DNA of 64,000 nt from JBBRBB01 sp038206235 (GCA_038206235.1 JBBRBB010000016.1:1-64000), one strand, 5' to 3'; counted from the stretch's first letter, positions 38,673 through 48,110 are shown. Program-made: numbers and translations. The notes: generated by a model from the sequence alone, not told the origin.

Positions 38673-41549
38673 ATGCGAAAAACATTAATTATTCTTACCG
38701 GCATGCTTTTATTTGCAGCTTTATCAATACCGGTATATTCTCAAACGGGCGCCACGGTAACGGGCACTGTAAAAAACAGTAAAAGCGGAGAAAAAATTGC
38801 AGCCGTTTCTATAACAGTGAAAGGAGCCGTCACCGGTACTTACACAGACGATAAAGGAAACTTTAAATTATTCAGCATTCAAAAGCCTCCGTTTACAATT
38901 GTAGTAAGCTCGGTGGGCTATGCAAACCGCGAAGTAAATATTGAAAGCAGCGGACAAACTGTAAATGTTGAGCTTGAGCCTACGTATGTATTGGGCGAAG
39001 ATATTGTTGTTGCTGCCTCACGATTACCGGAAAGAATATTAGAATCCCCTGTATCTATTGAACGCATAAGCTCTGCTGCCATACGCAATGCACCTGCGTC
39101 AAGTTATTACGATGTAATTGCAAATGTAAAAGGTGTTGATGTTACAACCGCAAGCCTTACATTTAAAACAATTACCACAAGAGGATTTAATACGAGTGGA
39201 AATACCCGCTTTAATCAAATTGTTGATGGTATGGATAACCAGGCTCCGGGATTAAATTTTTCTGTTGGCAGTGTGATAGGATTAACTGAACTTGATGTAG
39301 AAAGCATGGAATTACTCGAAGGGGCATCTTCTGCTTTGTACGGACCTGGCGGTATGAATGGAACTCTGCTCATAACCAGCAAAAGCCCTTTCAAATACCA
39401 GGGGCTAAGTGTACAGGTAAGAGAGGGAGTAATGCACATTGATGACCCGTTCAGAGATGTATCGCCTTATCATGATCTCACTTTCAGATGGGGACAAAAA
39501 CTTTCTGACAAGTTTGCTTTTAAAATTGGTGCACAATATATTCTTGCCAAAGATTGGCTTGCTCGTGATACATCAGATTATTTATCAGCATCCGGCAGTG
39601 CAACAGCCCGTGTTATTCCCGTAGGAACAAGATATACTGACCCCAATTACGATGGTGTAAATGTTTATGGTGATGAAACATCTCTTGATATTAATGACGC
39701 TACAACTCCATTTCTCCTTGGCGCTACAGGCGGTGATCCCACAGCCATCTCTGCGATTACGCCTTTTCTTGCCGGACCACTTCCTGTTTCAAGAACAGGT
39801 TATTTAGAATCTGATGTAGTGCCTCCAAATACAATAAACTTTAAAGTATCCGGTGGTTTATATTATAAAATAAAGCCCGACCTCGAACTCTCTTTAATTG
39901 GATATTATGGCACAGGAAACAGCGTATATACAGGCAGTGACCGCTATGCTTTGAAAGATTTAAAAGTGGGGCAGTATAAACTTGAATTGAAGAGTAATAA
40001 ATGGTTTGTTCGGGGATATACAACCCAGGAAAATTCCGGCGAATCGTATAATGCAACTGTAACAAGCCAGCTTTTTAATGAAGCATGGAAGCCAAGTTAT
40101 AATCCTCTTGATCCGGCAAATAGCTGGTATCCTCAATTTTCAGGAGCGCTTGTAGGAGGCTCTTTAGCAATATATGCTCCAGTGTATGCTGATGTTCTTA
40201 CTCAAACAGGAGATCCTGTTCAGGCTAATGCTGCAGCACAAGAAGCCGTTGCAGAAAATGAAACTGCCTTGCTTTACGGCGCAAGAACATTTGCAGACCA
40301 GGGCAGACCCGCACCAGGCTCTTCTCAGTTCAATCAAATATTTGATGCGGTTCGTCTGAAACCAATACCGTATGGAGGAAAGTTTCTTGATAAAACCGAT
40401 CTCTATATGGCTGAAGGCCAATATAATTTGACTGATGTTTTTAAAATTGGAAATGTAGATAACAGAACCGAATTTTTAATTGGCGCCAATTTTAAAGAGT
40501 ATGTTTTAAACTCACAGGGAACTTTATTTGCTGATAGTGCGGGAACAATTGGAATTAGCGAATTTGGAAGTTATCTTCAAGTTTCACAACGCTTATTCAA
40601 CGATGTTTTAAAACTAACTGCATCTGGCCGCTACGATAAAAATGAAAATTTTAAAGGCAGGTTTACTCCAAGAGTATCAGCAGTTATAAGTGTGGCAAAA
40701 GACCACAACATAAGACTATCATATCAAACAGCCTATCGTTTTCCAACAACACAAAACCAATGGATTAATCTGGGCATAGGAGGCGGCGTAACATTAATCG
40801 GCGGTTTACCTGAACTGAGAGATTTTTATAATTTCGATGGAAACCCTGTTTACACTCAGGCCAGCTTTAATGCATTTGCTGCAACAGGCGACCCAACACA
40901 ACTTAAAGTGCAGCAATTCGGAGAGTACAAACCTGAATCGTCTAATTCTTTTGAAATGGGGTATAAAGGTCTCATAAATAATAAACTTTTAATTGATGCG
41001 TATGCATACTTTGCTAAATATCAAAATTTTCTTGGTCGTATAGTAGTTTTTCAATCTTCAGACGGAACACCTCTCGGACTCGGCGCTCCAAATGTTTTTT
41101 CAGTGTCAGTAAACAGTTCATCCAAAGTATCAACAAACGGATGGGGACTCTCACTTGATTATTTGTTGCCAAATAATTTTTTCATTAATGGTAATGTGTT
41201 CTCAGATGTTATTACGAATGTGCCTTCTGGTTTTATTTCTTATTTCAATACACCTGAATACCGTTTTAATACAGGTTTCGGTAATAACGGGTTGGGTAAA
41301 ACAAAGCGGTTTGGATTCAATATTATATATCGCTGGCAGGATGCATTCTTTTATCAGAGTGATTTCAGACAAGGCACCATTCCCTCATTCGGTACACTGG
41401 ATGCCCAGGTTAATTATAAATTTTCTAAAGAAAAGATTATGCTTAAGCTCGGCGGCACAAACATCACCAATCATTACTACCGCAATGCATTCGGCAATCC
41501 TTATGTAGGAGCATTGTATTATATAAGTATCGGCTACAACGTGTTTTAA
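38673..41549 (+). CDS. TonB-dependent outer-membrane receptor with CarboxypepD_reg-like N-terminus
   Basis: 958 residues. The signal peptide is MRKTLIILTGMLLFAALSIPVYSQ. A carboxypeptidase regulatory-like beta-sandwich follows (TVTGTVKNSKSGEKIAAVSI, then TYTDDKGNFKLFSIQKPPFT). The plug domain has VVAASRLPERILESPVSIER, TITTRGFNTSGNTRFNQIVD and LEGASSALYGPGGMNGTLLI (the typical plug end), then a beta-barrel ending ...NPYVGALYYISIGYNVF. It imports a ligand across the outer membrane with TonB energy. No SusD partner is adjacent, which argues against a SusCD glycan system. The ligand is not deducible. Terminator at 41577-41600. Confidence 0.92.
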   Translation: MRKTLIILTGMLLFAALSIPVYSQTGATVTGTVKNSKSGEKIAAVSITVKGAVTGTYTDDKGNFKLFSIQKPPFTIVVSSVGYANREVNIESSGQTVNVELEPTYVLGEDIVVAASRLPERILESPVSIERISSAAIRNAPASSYYDVIANVKGVDVTTASLTFKTITTRGFNTSGNTRFNQIVDGMDNQAPGLNFSVGSVIGLTELDVESMELLEGASSALYGPGGMNGTLLITSKSPFKYQGLSVQVREGVMHIDDPFRDVSPYHDLTFRWGQKLSDKFAFKIGAQYILAKDWLARDTSDYLSASGSATARVIPVGTRYTDPNYDGVNVYGDETSLDINDATTPFLLGATGGDPTAISAITPFLAGPLPVSRTGYLESDVVPPNTINFKVSGGLYYKIKPDLELSLIGYYGTGNSVYTGSDRYALKDLKVGQYKLELKSNKWFVRGYTTQENSGESYNATVTSQLFNEAWKPSYNPLDPANSWYPQFSGALVGGSLAIYAPVYADVLTQTGDPVQANAAAQEAVAENETALLYGARTFADQGRPAPGSSQFNQIFDAVRLKPIPYGGKFLDKTDLYMAEGQYNLTDVFKIGNVDNRTEFLIGANFKEYVLNSQGTLFADSAGTIGISEFGSYLQVSQRLFNDVLKLTASGRYDKNENFKGRFTPRVSAVISVAKDHNIRLSYQTAYRFPTTQNQWINLGIGGGVTLIGGLPELRDFYNFDGNPVYTQASFNAFAATGDPTQLKVQQFGEYKPESSNSFEMGYKGLINNKLLIDAYAYFAKYQNFLGRIVVFQSSDGTPLGLGAPNVFSVSVNSSSKVSTNGWGLSLDYLLPNNFFINGNVFSDVITNVPSGFISYFNTPEYRFNTGFGNNGLGKTKRFGFNIIYRWQDAFFYQSDFRQGTIPSFGTLDAQVNYKFSKEKIMLKLGGTNITNHYYRNAFGNPYVGALYYISIGYNVF

Positions 41550-41576
41550 AATTCATACCAATGAAGAAAAAAGAAG

Positions 41577-41600
41577 CCCTCGTAACGGAGGGTTTTTTTT
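41577..41600 (+). terminator. Intrinsic terminator after the TonB receptor
   Basis: CCCTC (41577-41581), loop GTAACG, GAGGG (41588-41592), then eight T. Confidence 0.9.
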
Positions 41601-41639
41601 GTTGATAATCCAAATTATCGGCCTCTATTATTTCATAAG

Positions 41640-41867
41640 CTATCTAATATATTTTTTCATAACTTCTTTATGCGGTGTTACTCTTCCTGCATTTATATCT
41701 TCCATTCCCCTGTAAAAAGATTCTTCCTGTTCCTTAGTCATATTTGCTAAAGGGTCAAAAGTTTCATCGGCAGCTTCTAATATATGGCAAACTATCTCGA
41801 GAGTTTTATCATCCGCTTTATCAATATATTTCTTCACTTCTTTTCGTAAGACATCTGTTTCACTCAT
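41640..41867 (-). CDS. Small putative antitoxin, orphan
   Basis: 75 residues: MSETDVLRKEVKKYIDKADD, KTLEIVCHILEAADETFDPL, MTKEQEESFYRGMEDINAGR, VTPHKEVMKKYIR. The helical N-terminus and the ....s...g..di..Grv.phkevmkk tail are the layout of antitoxins paired with RelE/ParE-like toxins in Bacteroidota, and the tail echoes the antitoxin at 3610-3852. The next gene downstream on the minus strand is far away and no toxin is adjacent (the 3' side is the receptor terminator), so this is an orphan. Assignment rests on shape, hence moderate confidence. Confidence 0.6.
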   Translation of the reverse strand: MSETDVLRKEVKKYIDKADDKTLEIVCHILEAADETFDPLANMTKEQEESFYRGMEDINAGRVTPHKEVMKKYIR

Positions 41868-41925
41868 AAAAAATTTTTTTCAAATTTAATGCTAATTTTT
41901 TTTTGACTGGAATTGAAATTTCTTT

Positions 41926-42004
41926 ATCAGCACATCAGCACATCAGCACAACTTGTCCCGCCAAATGCGTGGATTAGCAAATTAGCTCATTATCTCATTA
42001 ACCC
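41926..42004 (+). repeat. Two octanucleotide arrays upstream of pdhB
   Basis: ATCAGCAC three times (41926-41949), then a spacer, then ATTAGCAA, ATTAGCTC, ATTATCTC, ATTAACCC (41973-42004). Both have an 8-bp period. A TATTTTTG -7-like box directly follows, about 23 bp before the pdhB ATG. Confidence 0.85.
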
Positions 42005-42036
42005 ATATTTTTGCGCCTCTATAAATTTAGCTTATT

Positions 42037-43026
42037 ATGCCCCGACAAATTGCAATTCGTGAAGCTTTGCGTGAAGCCATGAGTGAAGAGATGAGAAGAG
42101 ACGACCGCGTTTTTCTTATGGGTGAAGAAGTTGCAGAATATAACGGCGCTTATAAAGTAAGCCAGGGCATGCTCGCAGAATTTGGCCCTAAGCGTGTGAT
42201 TGATACTCCAATTTCTGAACTCGGATTTACAGCAGTTGGTGTTGGCGCTGCACAAAATGGTTTGCGCCCCATCGTGGAATTTATGACATGGAATTTTGCT
42301 GTGCTTGCAATGGACCAAATCTTAAACACCGCATCCAAAATGCTGGCGATGAGTGGTGGTCAAATTACTTGTCCAATTGTTTTCCGCGGACCTAATGGAA
42401 GTGCAGGACAGTTAGGCGCTCAGCACTCTACCGCTTTTGAAAGTTTCTATGCAAATATTCCTGGTTTAAAAGTAGTTTCTACATCAAACGGATACGATGC
42501 GAAAGGTTTATTGAAGCAGGCAATCCGCTACGAAGAAGACCCTGTAATATTTATGGAAAGCGAAGTAACGTATGGAGAAAAAGGCGATGTACCTCAGGAA
42601 GAATATTATATTCCGCTTGGAAAGGCTGATATAAAAAAACAGGGCAGAGATGTAACCATTGTTTCTTTCAACAAGATAATGAAAGTTGCTTTGGCTGCTG
42701 CAGCAGAACTTGAAAAAGAAGAAATAAGCGCAGAGGTTATTGACTTGCGAACCATTCGCCCTCTTGACTGGCAAACTATTTTGGAGAGCGTTAAAAAAAC
42801 AAATCGTTTGGTTATTGTGGAGGAGCAATGGCCCATGTGCTCGGTGTCATCAGAGATTGCGTATCGTATTCAGAAAGAAGGTTTCGATTATCTTGATGCA
42901 CCCATTCGCAGAATAACAAGTGTAGATGCACCTATGCACTATGCGCCCACACTTGTAGAAGCTTATCTGCCAAACGTTGAACGCACAGTGAAGCTTGTAA
43001 AGGAAGTGATGTATATGGAAAAATAA
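42037..43026 (+). CDS. pdhB: Pyruvate dehydrogenase complex E1 component, beta subunit
   Basis: 329 residues, transketolase-like pyrimidine-binding fold. RQIAIREALREAMSEEMRRD, VFLMGEEVAEYNGAYKVSQG (GEeVaeY.GaYkvtqGl), VIDTPISELGFTAVGVGAAQ (DTPIsE.gf.G.aiGaA), PIVEFMTWNFAVLAMDQILN, SGGQITCPIVFRGPNGSAGQ, LGAQHSTAFESFYANIPGLK and DLRTIRPLDWQTILESVKKT. It decarboxylates pyruvate with the alpha subunit for the PDH complex. No pdhA is adjacent, which is common in Bacteroidota where pdhA-pdhC are elsewhere. Confidence 0.93.
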   Translation: MPRQIAIREALREAMSEEMRRDDRVFLMGEEVAEYNGAYKVSQGMLAEFGPKRVIDTPISELGFTAVGVGAAQNGLRPIVEFMTWNFAVLAMDQILNTASKMLAMSGGQITCPIVFRGPNGSAGQLGAQHSTAFESFYANIPGLKVVSTSNGYDAKGLLKQAIRYEEDPVIFMESEVTYGEKGDVPQEEYYIPLGKADIKKQGRDVTIVSFNKIMKVALAAAAELEKEEISAEVIDLRTIRPLDWQTILESVKKTNRLVIVEEQWPMCSVSSEIAYRIQKEGFDYLDAPIRRITSVDAPMHYAPTLVEAYLPNVERTVKLVKEVMYMEK

Positions 43027-43044
43027 AAGGGTTAATCTTTGAGC

Positions 43045-43071
43045 GGTCAGACGGCTTGCAGCCGTCAGACT
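43045..43071. repeat. Dispersed palindrome, copy 2
   Basis: GGTCAGACGGCT, loop TGC, AGCCGTCAGACT, 18 bp after the pdhB stop. Same family as at 32743 and 51905. Confidence 0.85.
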
Positions 43072-43119
43072 GATACATCATCTACAAATATTTTTTTTTA
43101 ACCAAACTGTATTGCTACT

Positions 43120-45321
43120 ATGACACTTTCGTTGCAGCCTGTTCCGAACTTGTTTCGGGTTCACATTTATATCGCTAAGGCGCGGACTCTTGTATTGTTG
43201 AAATGTGGTTCAGTAAAATTAAAATTCGCTTCACCATTTATTTTGTCCCATATTTCATTACTCATTTTTTTTACTTTCTTCATTCATCATAGCTCCTTTG
43301 CGCAGCAATTTGATTCATCTAAAATATTTAATGACACGGCATCAATTCAAAACGTTACTGTTACTGCATTCGCAGCTTCAGCAAAATGGAAAGATGTTCC
43401 TGCTGCTATTGCTGTTATCAATAAAAAAGATTTAGAAAGGTTTGATAATACTTCTCTTGTTCCGGTTTTAAATACAGTTGCAGGCGTGCGTATGGAAGAA
43501 AGAAGCCCGGGCAGTTATCGCTTATCTATCCGTGGTAGTTTATTGCGTTCTCCATTCGGTGTGCGTAATATAAAAGTGTACTGGAACGATATTCCTTTTA
43601 CTGATGCAGGCGGCAACACATATCTCAATCTTATTGACATCAATCAACTGCAATCTATCGAAATCACCAAAGGACCTGCAAGCAGCTTGTACGGAGCAAA
43701 CACAGGAGGAGCATTATTTATTCACATATCTCAAAATAATTTACTTACTGCTCAAAATAATTTTAATGTTGGCTTATCAGCAGGCTCTTATGGTTTGTTT
43801 AATGAGCAAACAGAATGGAATTACAAGCAAAAAAATTTTCACTCAAATCTTTCACAAAGCCATATACAAAGTGATGGATACCGGCAGCAGAGCGCTTTGC
43901 GGCGTGATGCAATTAAATGGAATACTGATTTTAAATTAAATGATAAAGAAAATTTATCTACAATATTCTTTTATACTGACCTGCATTATGAAACACCGGG
44001 AGCCATAACACAGTCGCAAATGGATTCACTGCCAACACTTGCACGTCAGCCAACGGCAACACTTCCGGGTTCAGTTGTGCAACATGCAGGCGTGTATAAT
44101 AAAACTGTATTTGGTGGAATTACACTTAAATCAGAATTCAATTCACATTTTAATAATACAACATCTGTTTTGCTCAATCATACAGATTTTAAAAATCCAT
44201 TCATCACCAATTACGAAAAACGAAATGAATTGAATTATGGAGCAAGAGCAGTTTTTGATTATCACACAGAAAAAAATAATTCATCCTTTCATTGGTTAAA
44301 TGGAATTGAGTGGCTGCAAAATCATTCACACATCAATAATTATGATAACAATGGTGGAACGGCAGGTGATATTCAGTACAAAGATGAATTGTACGCAACT
44401 CAATATTTCTTTTTTACGCAAGCCATCCTTTCATTACATAATAAATTTATTATTCAAACAGGCCTTAGTGCAAATCAACAACGCTTAAAATATGTGCGTT
44501 TATCAGATAGCGTTTACACAAACGAGCAGCATCAAAACACAAACATATTTTTAGCGCCAAGGCTAAGTCTTTTATATAAGATAGCTAATAATGTATCGCT
44601 CTATGCAATTGCAGCAAGAGGATTTTCACCGCCAACACTTGCAGAAGTAAGACCATCAACAAACAGCTTCTATGATTTGCAACCCGAATATGGCTGGAAC
44701 TTTGAAGCCGGCGTAAAAGGCTTCATTCTAAAATCCAAGTTTGAGTTTGATGTAAGCGCTTACTCATTTCATTTAAAAAATGCTATTGTAAGAAGAACAG
44801 ACAGCACCGGCGCAGAATATTTTACCAATTCAGGCGGCACAAAACAAAATGGAGTTGAGGCATGGCTGAAAGCAACCATCATCACTAATAGCAACGGTTT
44901 TATTCATACGTTAAGCATCGCAAACAGCTTTGCTTATCAGCCTTATAAATTCAATGCATATATTGTTGGCGATAAAAATTTTTCAGGCAACCGTGTTACA
45001 GGTGTTCCCCAAATTATTAATGTGTCTCAGCTTAATGTAAATACAAACTTGAATATCTACTGCAACATAACACTCAACTGTACATCTTCAATTCCATTAA
45101 CCGATGCGAATGATATAGTTGCAAACGATTATCAGTTGCTGCAAATAAAATTGGGTTATGCAAAGCAGTATAAAAAAATAGGCATTGATGTATTTGCATT
45201 TCTTGATAATGCACTAAATCAATTGTACAGCTTAGGTAACGACATTAACTCATTCGGCGGAAGGTATTTCAATCCTGCACCAGCAGGAAATTTCCAGGCA
45301 GGCATAAAGATTAATTTCTGA
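43120..45321 (+). CDS. TonB-dependent outer-membrane receptor
   Basis: Up to 733 residues. The true start may be a TTG near 43193 rather than ATG 43120, because the hydrophobic signal (FILSHISLLIFFTFFIHHSS then FAQQ) begins about 45 residues into the long frame. The plug shows VTVTAFAASAKWKDVPAAIA, VINKKDLERFDNTSLVPVLN, TVAGVRMEERSPGSYRLSIR, VYWNDIPFTDAGGNTYLNLI and IEITKGPASSLYGANTGGAL, the canonical plug end. The barrel ends in a typical aromatic motif (FNPAPAGNFQAGIKINF). There is no CarboxypepD_reg domain, unlike the receptor at 38673. The layout resembles siderophore/vitamin-type receptors; ligand unknown. An eight-unit heptamer array starts three bases after its stop codon. Confidence 0.88.
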   Translation: MTLSLQPVPNLFRVHIYIAKARTLVLLKCGSVKLKFASPFILSHISLLIFFTFFIHHSSFAQQFDSSKIFNDTASIQNVTVTAFAASAKWKDVPAAIAVINKKDLERFDNTSLVPVLNTVAGVRMEERSPGSYRLSIRGSLLRSPFGVRNIKVYWNDIPFTDAGGNTYLNLIDINQLQSIEITKGPASSLYGANTGGALFIHISQNNLLTAQNNFNVGLSAGSYGLFNEQTEWNYKQKNFHSNLSQSHIQSDGYRQQSALRRDAIKWNTDFKLNDKENLSTIFFYTDLHYETPGAITQSQMDSLPTLARQPTATLPGSVVQHAGVYNKTVFGGITLKSEFNSHFNNTTSVLLNHTDFKNPFITNYEKRNELNYGARAVFDYHTEKNNSSFHWLNGIEWLQNHSHINNYDNNGGTAGDIQYKDELYATQYFFFTQAILSLHNKFIIQTGLSANQQRLKYVRLSDSVYTNEQHQNTNIFLAPRLSLLYKIANNVSLYAIAARGFSPPTLAEVRPSTNSFYDLQPEYGWNFEAGVKGFILKSKFEFDVSAYSFHLKNAIVRRTDSTGAEYFTNSGGTKQNGVEAWLKATIITNSNGFIHTLSIANSFAYQPYKFNAYIVGDKNFSGNRVTGVPQIINVSQLNVNTNLNIYCNITLNCTSSIPLTDANDIVANDYQLLQIKLGYAKQYKKIGIDVFAFLDNALNQLYSLGNDINSFGGRYFNPAPAGNFQAGIKINF

Positions 45322-45324
45322 AAT

Positions 45325-45380
45325 CCCAATACCCAATACCCAATACCTAATACCTAATTCCCAATTCCCAATTCCCAATT
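45325..45380 (+). repeat. Eight heptanucleotide units (CCCAATW) in the promoter region of the response regulator
   Basis: CCCAATA three times, CCTAATA, CCTAATT, then CCCAATT three times. The last T joins the next bases into TACCTTTG (45380-45387). The array begins 3 bp after the preceding stop codon, filling almost the whole intergenic gap. Confidence 0.95.
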
Positions 45381-45387
45381 ACCTTTG
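45380..45387 (+). promoter_or_regulatory. -7 promoter box (TACCTTTG) of the response regulator
   Basis: A perfect TAnnTTTG ending 6 bp before the ATG at 45394, so transcription should begin at or near the start codon (leaderless). At the -33 position, inside the heptamer array, TTC replaces TTG. Confidence 0.55.
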
Positions 45388-45393
45388 CCCGCT

Positions 45394-46554
45394 ATGCCAG
45401 ATATTCTTATAATTGATGATGAAAAATCTATCCGCAAAACGCTCAGCGAAATCTTATCTTATGAAGGCTTCAAAGTTCACGAAGCTGCGGATGGCGAAGA
45501 AGGATGGAAATTTTTTTCTCAAAAAAATTATGATGTTGTTTTGTGCGATATAAAAATGCCAAAGATGGATGGCATTGAATTCTTATCAAAAGCAACGGAA
45601 AACAATCCTGATATTCCTGTTATCATGATTAGTGGTCATGGCACCATTGAAACCGCTGTAGATGCTGTAAAAAAAGGAGCTTACGATTATGTTGCAAAGC
45701 CACCTGACCTCAATCGCTTGCTGATAACAATTCGCAATGCGCTTGATAAAAATTCTCTCAGCAAGGAAACAAAAGTATTAAAGCGCAAAGTGAATCGTGT
45801 GCAGGAGATGACGGGTGAGGGCGAAGCTATCAAACGAATTCAGCAAACCATTGAAAAGGTTGCGCCTACTGATGCACGGGTTTTAATCACCGGTGAAAAT
45901 GGTGTAGGCAAGGAACTTGTTGCAAGATGGATTCATGAAAAAAGTAATCGTGCAGAAAACCTGCTTGTGGAAGTAAACTGTGCGGCAATTCCTGCAGAGC
46001 TTATTGAGAGCGAATTATTCGGTCATGAAAAAGGTTCTTTTACTTCAGCCATAAAACAGCGCATTGGAAAATTTGAACAGGCCCATGGCGGTACGCTTTT
46101 TCTTGATGAGGTAGGCGATATGAGTTTGAGTGCGCAGGCAAAAGTGTTGCGTGCTTTGCAGGAAGGCAGAATAACAAGAGTAGGAGGCGATAAAGAAATT
46201 TCTGTTGACGTAAGAGTTGTTGCGGCAACCAATAAAGACCTTTTAAAAGAAGTGGAAGAAAAAAATTTCAGGTTAGACTTGTATCACCGTCTCAGCGTGA
46301 TATTGATTAATGTGCCCTCATTAAATGATAGGAAAGAAGATATTCCGCTCCTGGTAAATAGATTTTTAGAAGATATTGCACAGGAATATGGTCAGGCAAA
46401 AAAAGTGATTGATAAAAAAGCTATCGAGGCATTGCAGAAACATAACTGGACGGGCAATATCCGTGAGTTGCGCAATGTAGTAGAAAGGCTTGTAATACTT
46501 TCCGGCAAAACCATTACAGCAGAGGATGTAGTAAATTATGTGTTGCCTAAATAA
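45394..46554 (+). CDS. Sigma-54-type response regulator lacking the C-terminal HTH
   Basis: 386 residues from ATG 45394. The receiver domain has ILIIDDEKSIRKTLSEILSY, phospho-acceptor Asp in VVLCDIKMPKMDG, MISGHGTIETAVDAVKKGAY and the KP motif. The AAA+ domain has Walker A VLITGENGVGKELVARWIHE, ELFGHEKGSFTSAIKQRIGK, GGTLFLDEVGDMSLSAQAKV (Walker B), RVVAATNKDLLKEVEEKNFR, DLYHRLSVILINVPSLNDRK and HNWTGNIRELRNVVERLVIL. Two oddities: the sigma-54-contacting GAFTGA loop reads GSFTSA, and the protein ends 21 residues after GNIRELRN-VVERLVIL, without the Fis-type DNA-binding helix-turn-helix. It may act from solution or via a partner. No sensor kinase is adjacent. Confidence 0.92.
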   Translation: MPDILIIDDEKSIRKTLSEILSYEGFKVHEAADGEEGWKFFSQKNYDVVLCDIKMPKMDGIEFLSKATENNPDIPVIMISGHGTIETAVDAVKKGAYDYVAKPPDLNRLLITIRNALDKNSLSKETKVLKRKVNRVQEMTGEGEAIKRIQQTIEKVAPTDARVLITGENGVGKELVARWIHEKSNRAENLLVEVNCAAIPAELIESELFGHEKGSFTSAIKQRIGKFEQAHGGTLFLDEVGDMSLSAQAKVLRALQEGRITRVGGDKEISVDVRVVAATNKDLLKEVEEKNFRLDLYHRLSVILINVPSLNDRKEDIPLLVNRFLEDIAQEYGQAKKVIDKKAIEALQKHNWTGNIRELRNVVERLVILSGKTITAEDVVNYVLPK

Positions 46555-46626
46555 GCACATGGTCTGACCGTCCCGGGGGTCTGACCTGAGAAGTACATAT
46601 TTAATTGCCAGTGACCAATTCTTTTC

Positions 46627-47529
46627 ATGAATAAAAATAAAAATACTGTATTCATTATTTTCGGTCCCACGGCATCCGGCAAAACAGCTTTGAGCTTACA
46701 GTTGGCAAAGCATTATCAAACCTCAATTATTTCCGCAGATTCACGGCAGTGCTACAAAGAATTAAATATTGGCGTTGCAAAACCAACTGCTGAAGAATTA
46801 AATTCAGTGCATCATTATTTTATCAACACACATTCCATTACACAAAATATAACTGCGCAAACATTTGAAGAATACGCATTGCAGGCTGCCGAGGAAATTT
46901 TTAAAACCAATCCTGTTGCTGTTATGTGTGGCGGCAGTGGTTTATATATCAAAGCTTTTTGTGAAGGGTTTGATGAAATACCACAAGTGGCCAAAAACAT
47001 CAGGCAAAAAATTATTTCTTGTTATAAGGAGTATGGTTTAGCATGGCTTCAGAAAGAAGTAAAAGAAAAAGATTTCGAATTCTGGCAACAAGCCGAGCAA
47101 CAAAATCCGCAACGCTTAGTACGGGCACTGGAAGTTTTAAACACCACAGGCAAATCAATCTCATCATTCAGAAAAAAAGAAAAAAAGAAAAGACCATTCG
47201 ATATTATTAAGATTGGTTTGAGCTTACCCAAAGAACAATTGCACATAAACATTGATAAAAGAGTTGATGAAATGATTAAAAATGGATTGATTGAAGAAGT
47301 AAAATCATTACTCTCTTATCGTAGCCTCAATGCACTGCAAACAGTGGGTTATAAAGAAATCTTCGATTATCTTGATGGAAAACTCTCTTTGCCTGAAGCC
47401 ATCTCACAAATAAAAATCAATACAAAGCAATATGCCAAGCGGCAATTAACATGGTTTAGGAAAGATAAGCAAGTGCAATGGGTTCAACCGCCTTTTAATT
47501 ATGTTATTGCAAGTTTACTAAAAGTCTGA
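46627..47529 (+). CDS. miaA: tRNA dimethylallyltransferase
   Basis: 300 residues. TVFIIFGPTASGKTALSLQL is the P-loop, then SADSRQCYKELNIGVAKPTA (SaDSrQ.Yr.ldIGTaKPt with Val for Thr), HHYFINTHSI, VAVMCGGSGLYIKAFCEGFD (GGtGLYi.al), PQRLVRALEVLNTTGKSISS (np.r..RalEv...tG.s.s), and ALQTVGYKEIFDYLDGKLSL plus INTKQYAKRQLTWFRKDKQV (GYkE......i....T..yAKRQ.TWfr). It adds a dimethylallyl group to A37 of tRNAs reading UNN codons. Between it and the regulator is a decayed GGTCTGACC repeat. Confidence 0.95.
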   Translation: MNKNKNTVFIIFGPTASGKTALSLQLAKHYQTSIISADSRQCYKELNIGVAKPTAEELNSVHHYFINTHSITQNITAQTFEEYALQAAEEIFKTNPVAVMCGGSGLYIKAFCEGFDEIPQVAKNIRQKIISCYKEYGLAWLQKEVKEKDFEFWQQAEQQNPQRLVRALEVLNTTGKSISSFRKKEKKKRPFDIIKIGLSLPKEQLHINIDKRVDEMIKNGLIEEVKSLLSYRSLNALQTVGYKEIFDYLDGKLSLPEAISQIKINTKQYAKRQLTWFRKDKQVQWVQPPFNYVIASLLKV

Positions 47530-47651
47530 CTTAATTTTCTGCTTATTTTCTTTAATGCGCAAACTCCATAAGTAATCAGTAATCAATAACTTTTTGCGCT
47601 CTAATTTAGCATGGGGCAGACAGAAAATTGAGAGTGAAATTTATTCCACAT

Positions 47652-47981
47652 CTATTTTAAATCTCTTAGTTGTCTATGAATACCTTTATTCCATATTCCA
47701 ACTTGAGTGCCTTTCCAATAAACCGGACCGTCATACTGAAAATTAGGTCCTAAATATTCATACGACCCATCTGATATCGACTTGAATAAATGAAAATCGA
47801 ATTTAATTCCTTTATTGGTTCTATTATAGCAGTAGTCCGCAGGTAATATGCTGCCCCGATTAGTCCCCGGATATTTATTTAAAACCATATCTACAATTTC
47901 ATGAGGTCGAAATTGCTTGCCTTCTTTCCCCTTGAAGGTTGATAGAACCTTCTGTTTAATTGTTATGTCAAAAGATGGCAT
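47652..47981 (-). CDS. Conserved small protein of unknown function
   Basis: 109 residues. ITIKQKVLSTFKGKEGKQFR, PHEIVDMVLNKYPGTNRGSI, LPADYCYNRTNKGIKFDFHL, GSYEYLGPNFQYDGPVYWKG. The f.p.eI...v...yp.tn.gSilPaDyCyN..nkg..f..hlF....dg.y.ylG pattern resembles a domain also found fused to nucleases, where it may recognise DNA or modified bases, but I cannot name it with certainty. It lacks nuclease motifs of its own. Monocistronic, between miaA and the PLP enzyme. Confidence 0.6.
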   Translation of the reverse strand: MPSFDITIKQKVLSTFKGKEGKQFRPHEIVDMVLNKYPGTNRGSILPADYCYNRTNKGIKFDFHLFKSISDGSYEYLGPNFQYDGPVYWKGTQVGIWNKGIHRQLRDLK

Positions 47982-48082
47982 TGATTGTTTTATTTTAAAA
48001 ATTTATAATTATGACAATTTTACTGCGAGTACACTTGAGGCCTTACTTAAATAAATAAAGACTAATAAGCAAGGCGTAACGT

Positions 48083-48110
48083 AACGAGAAACGAGAAACG
48101 AGAAACTACA
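48083..48110 (+). repeat. Heptanucleotide array (AACGAGA) at the end of the PLP-enzyme gene
   Basis: AACGAGA three times then AACTACA. The last unit contains the minus-strand stop codon (48106-48108) of the neighbouring gene, so the array abuts and overlaps the coding end. Confidence 0.85.
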
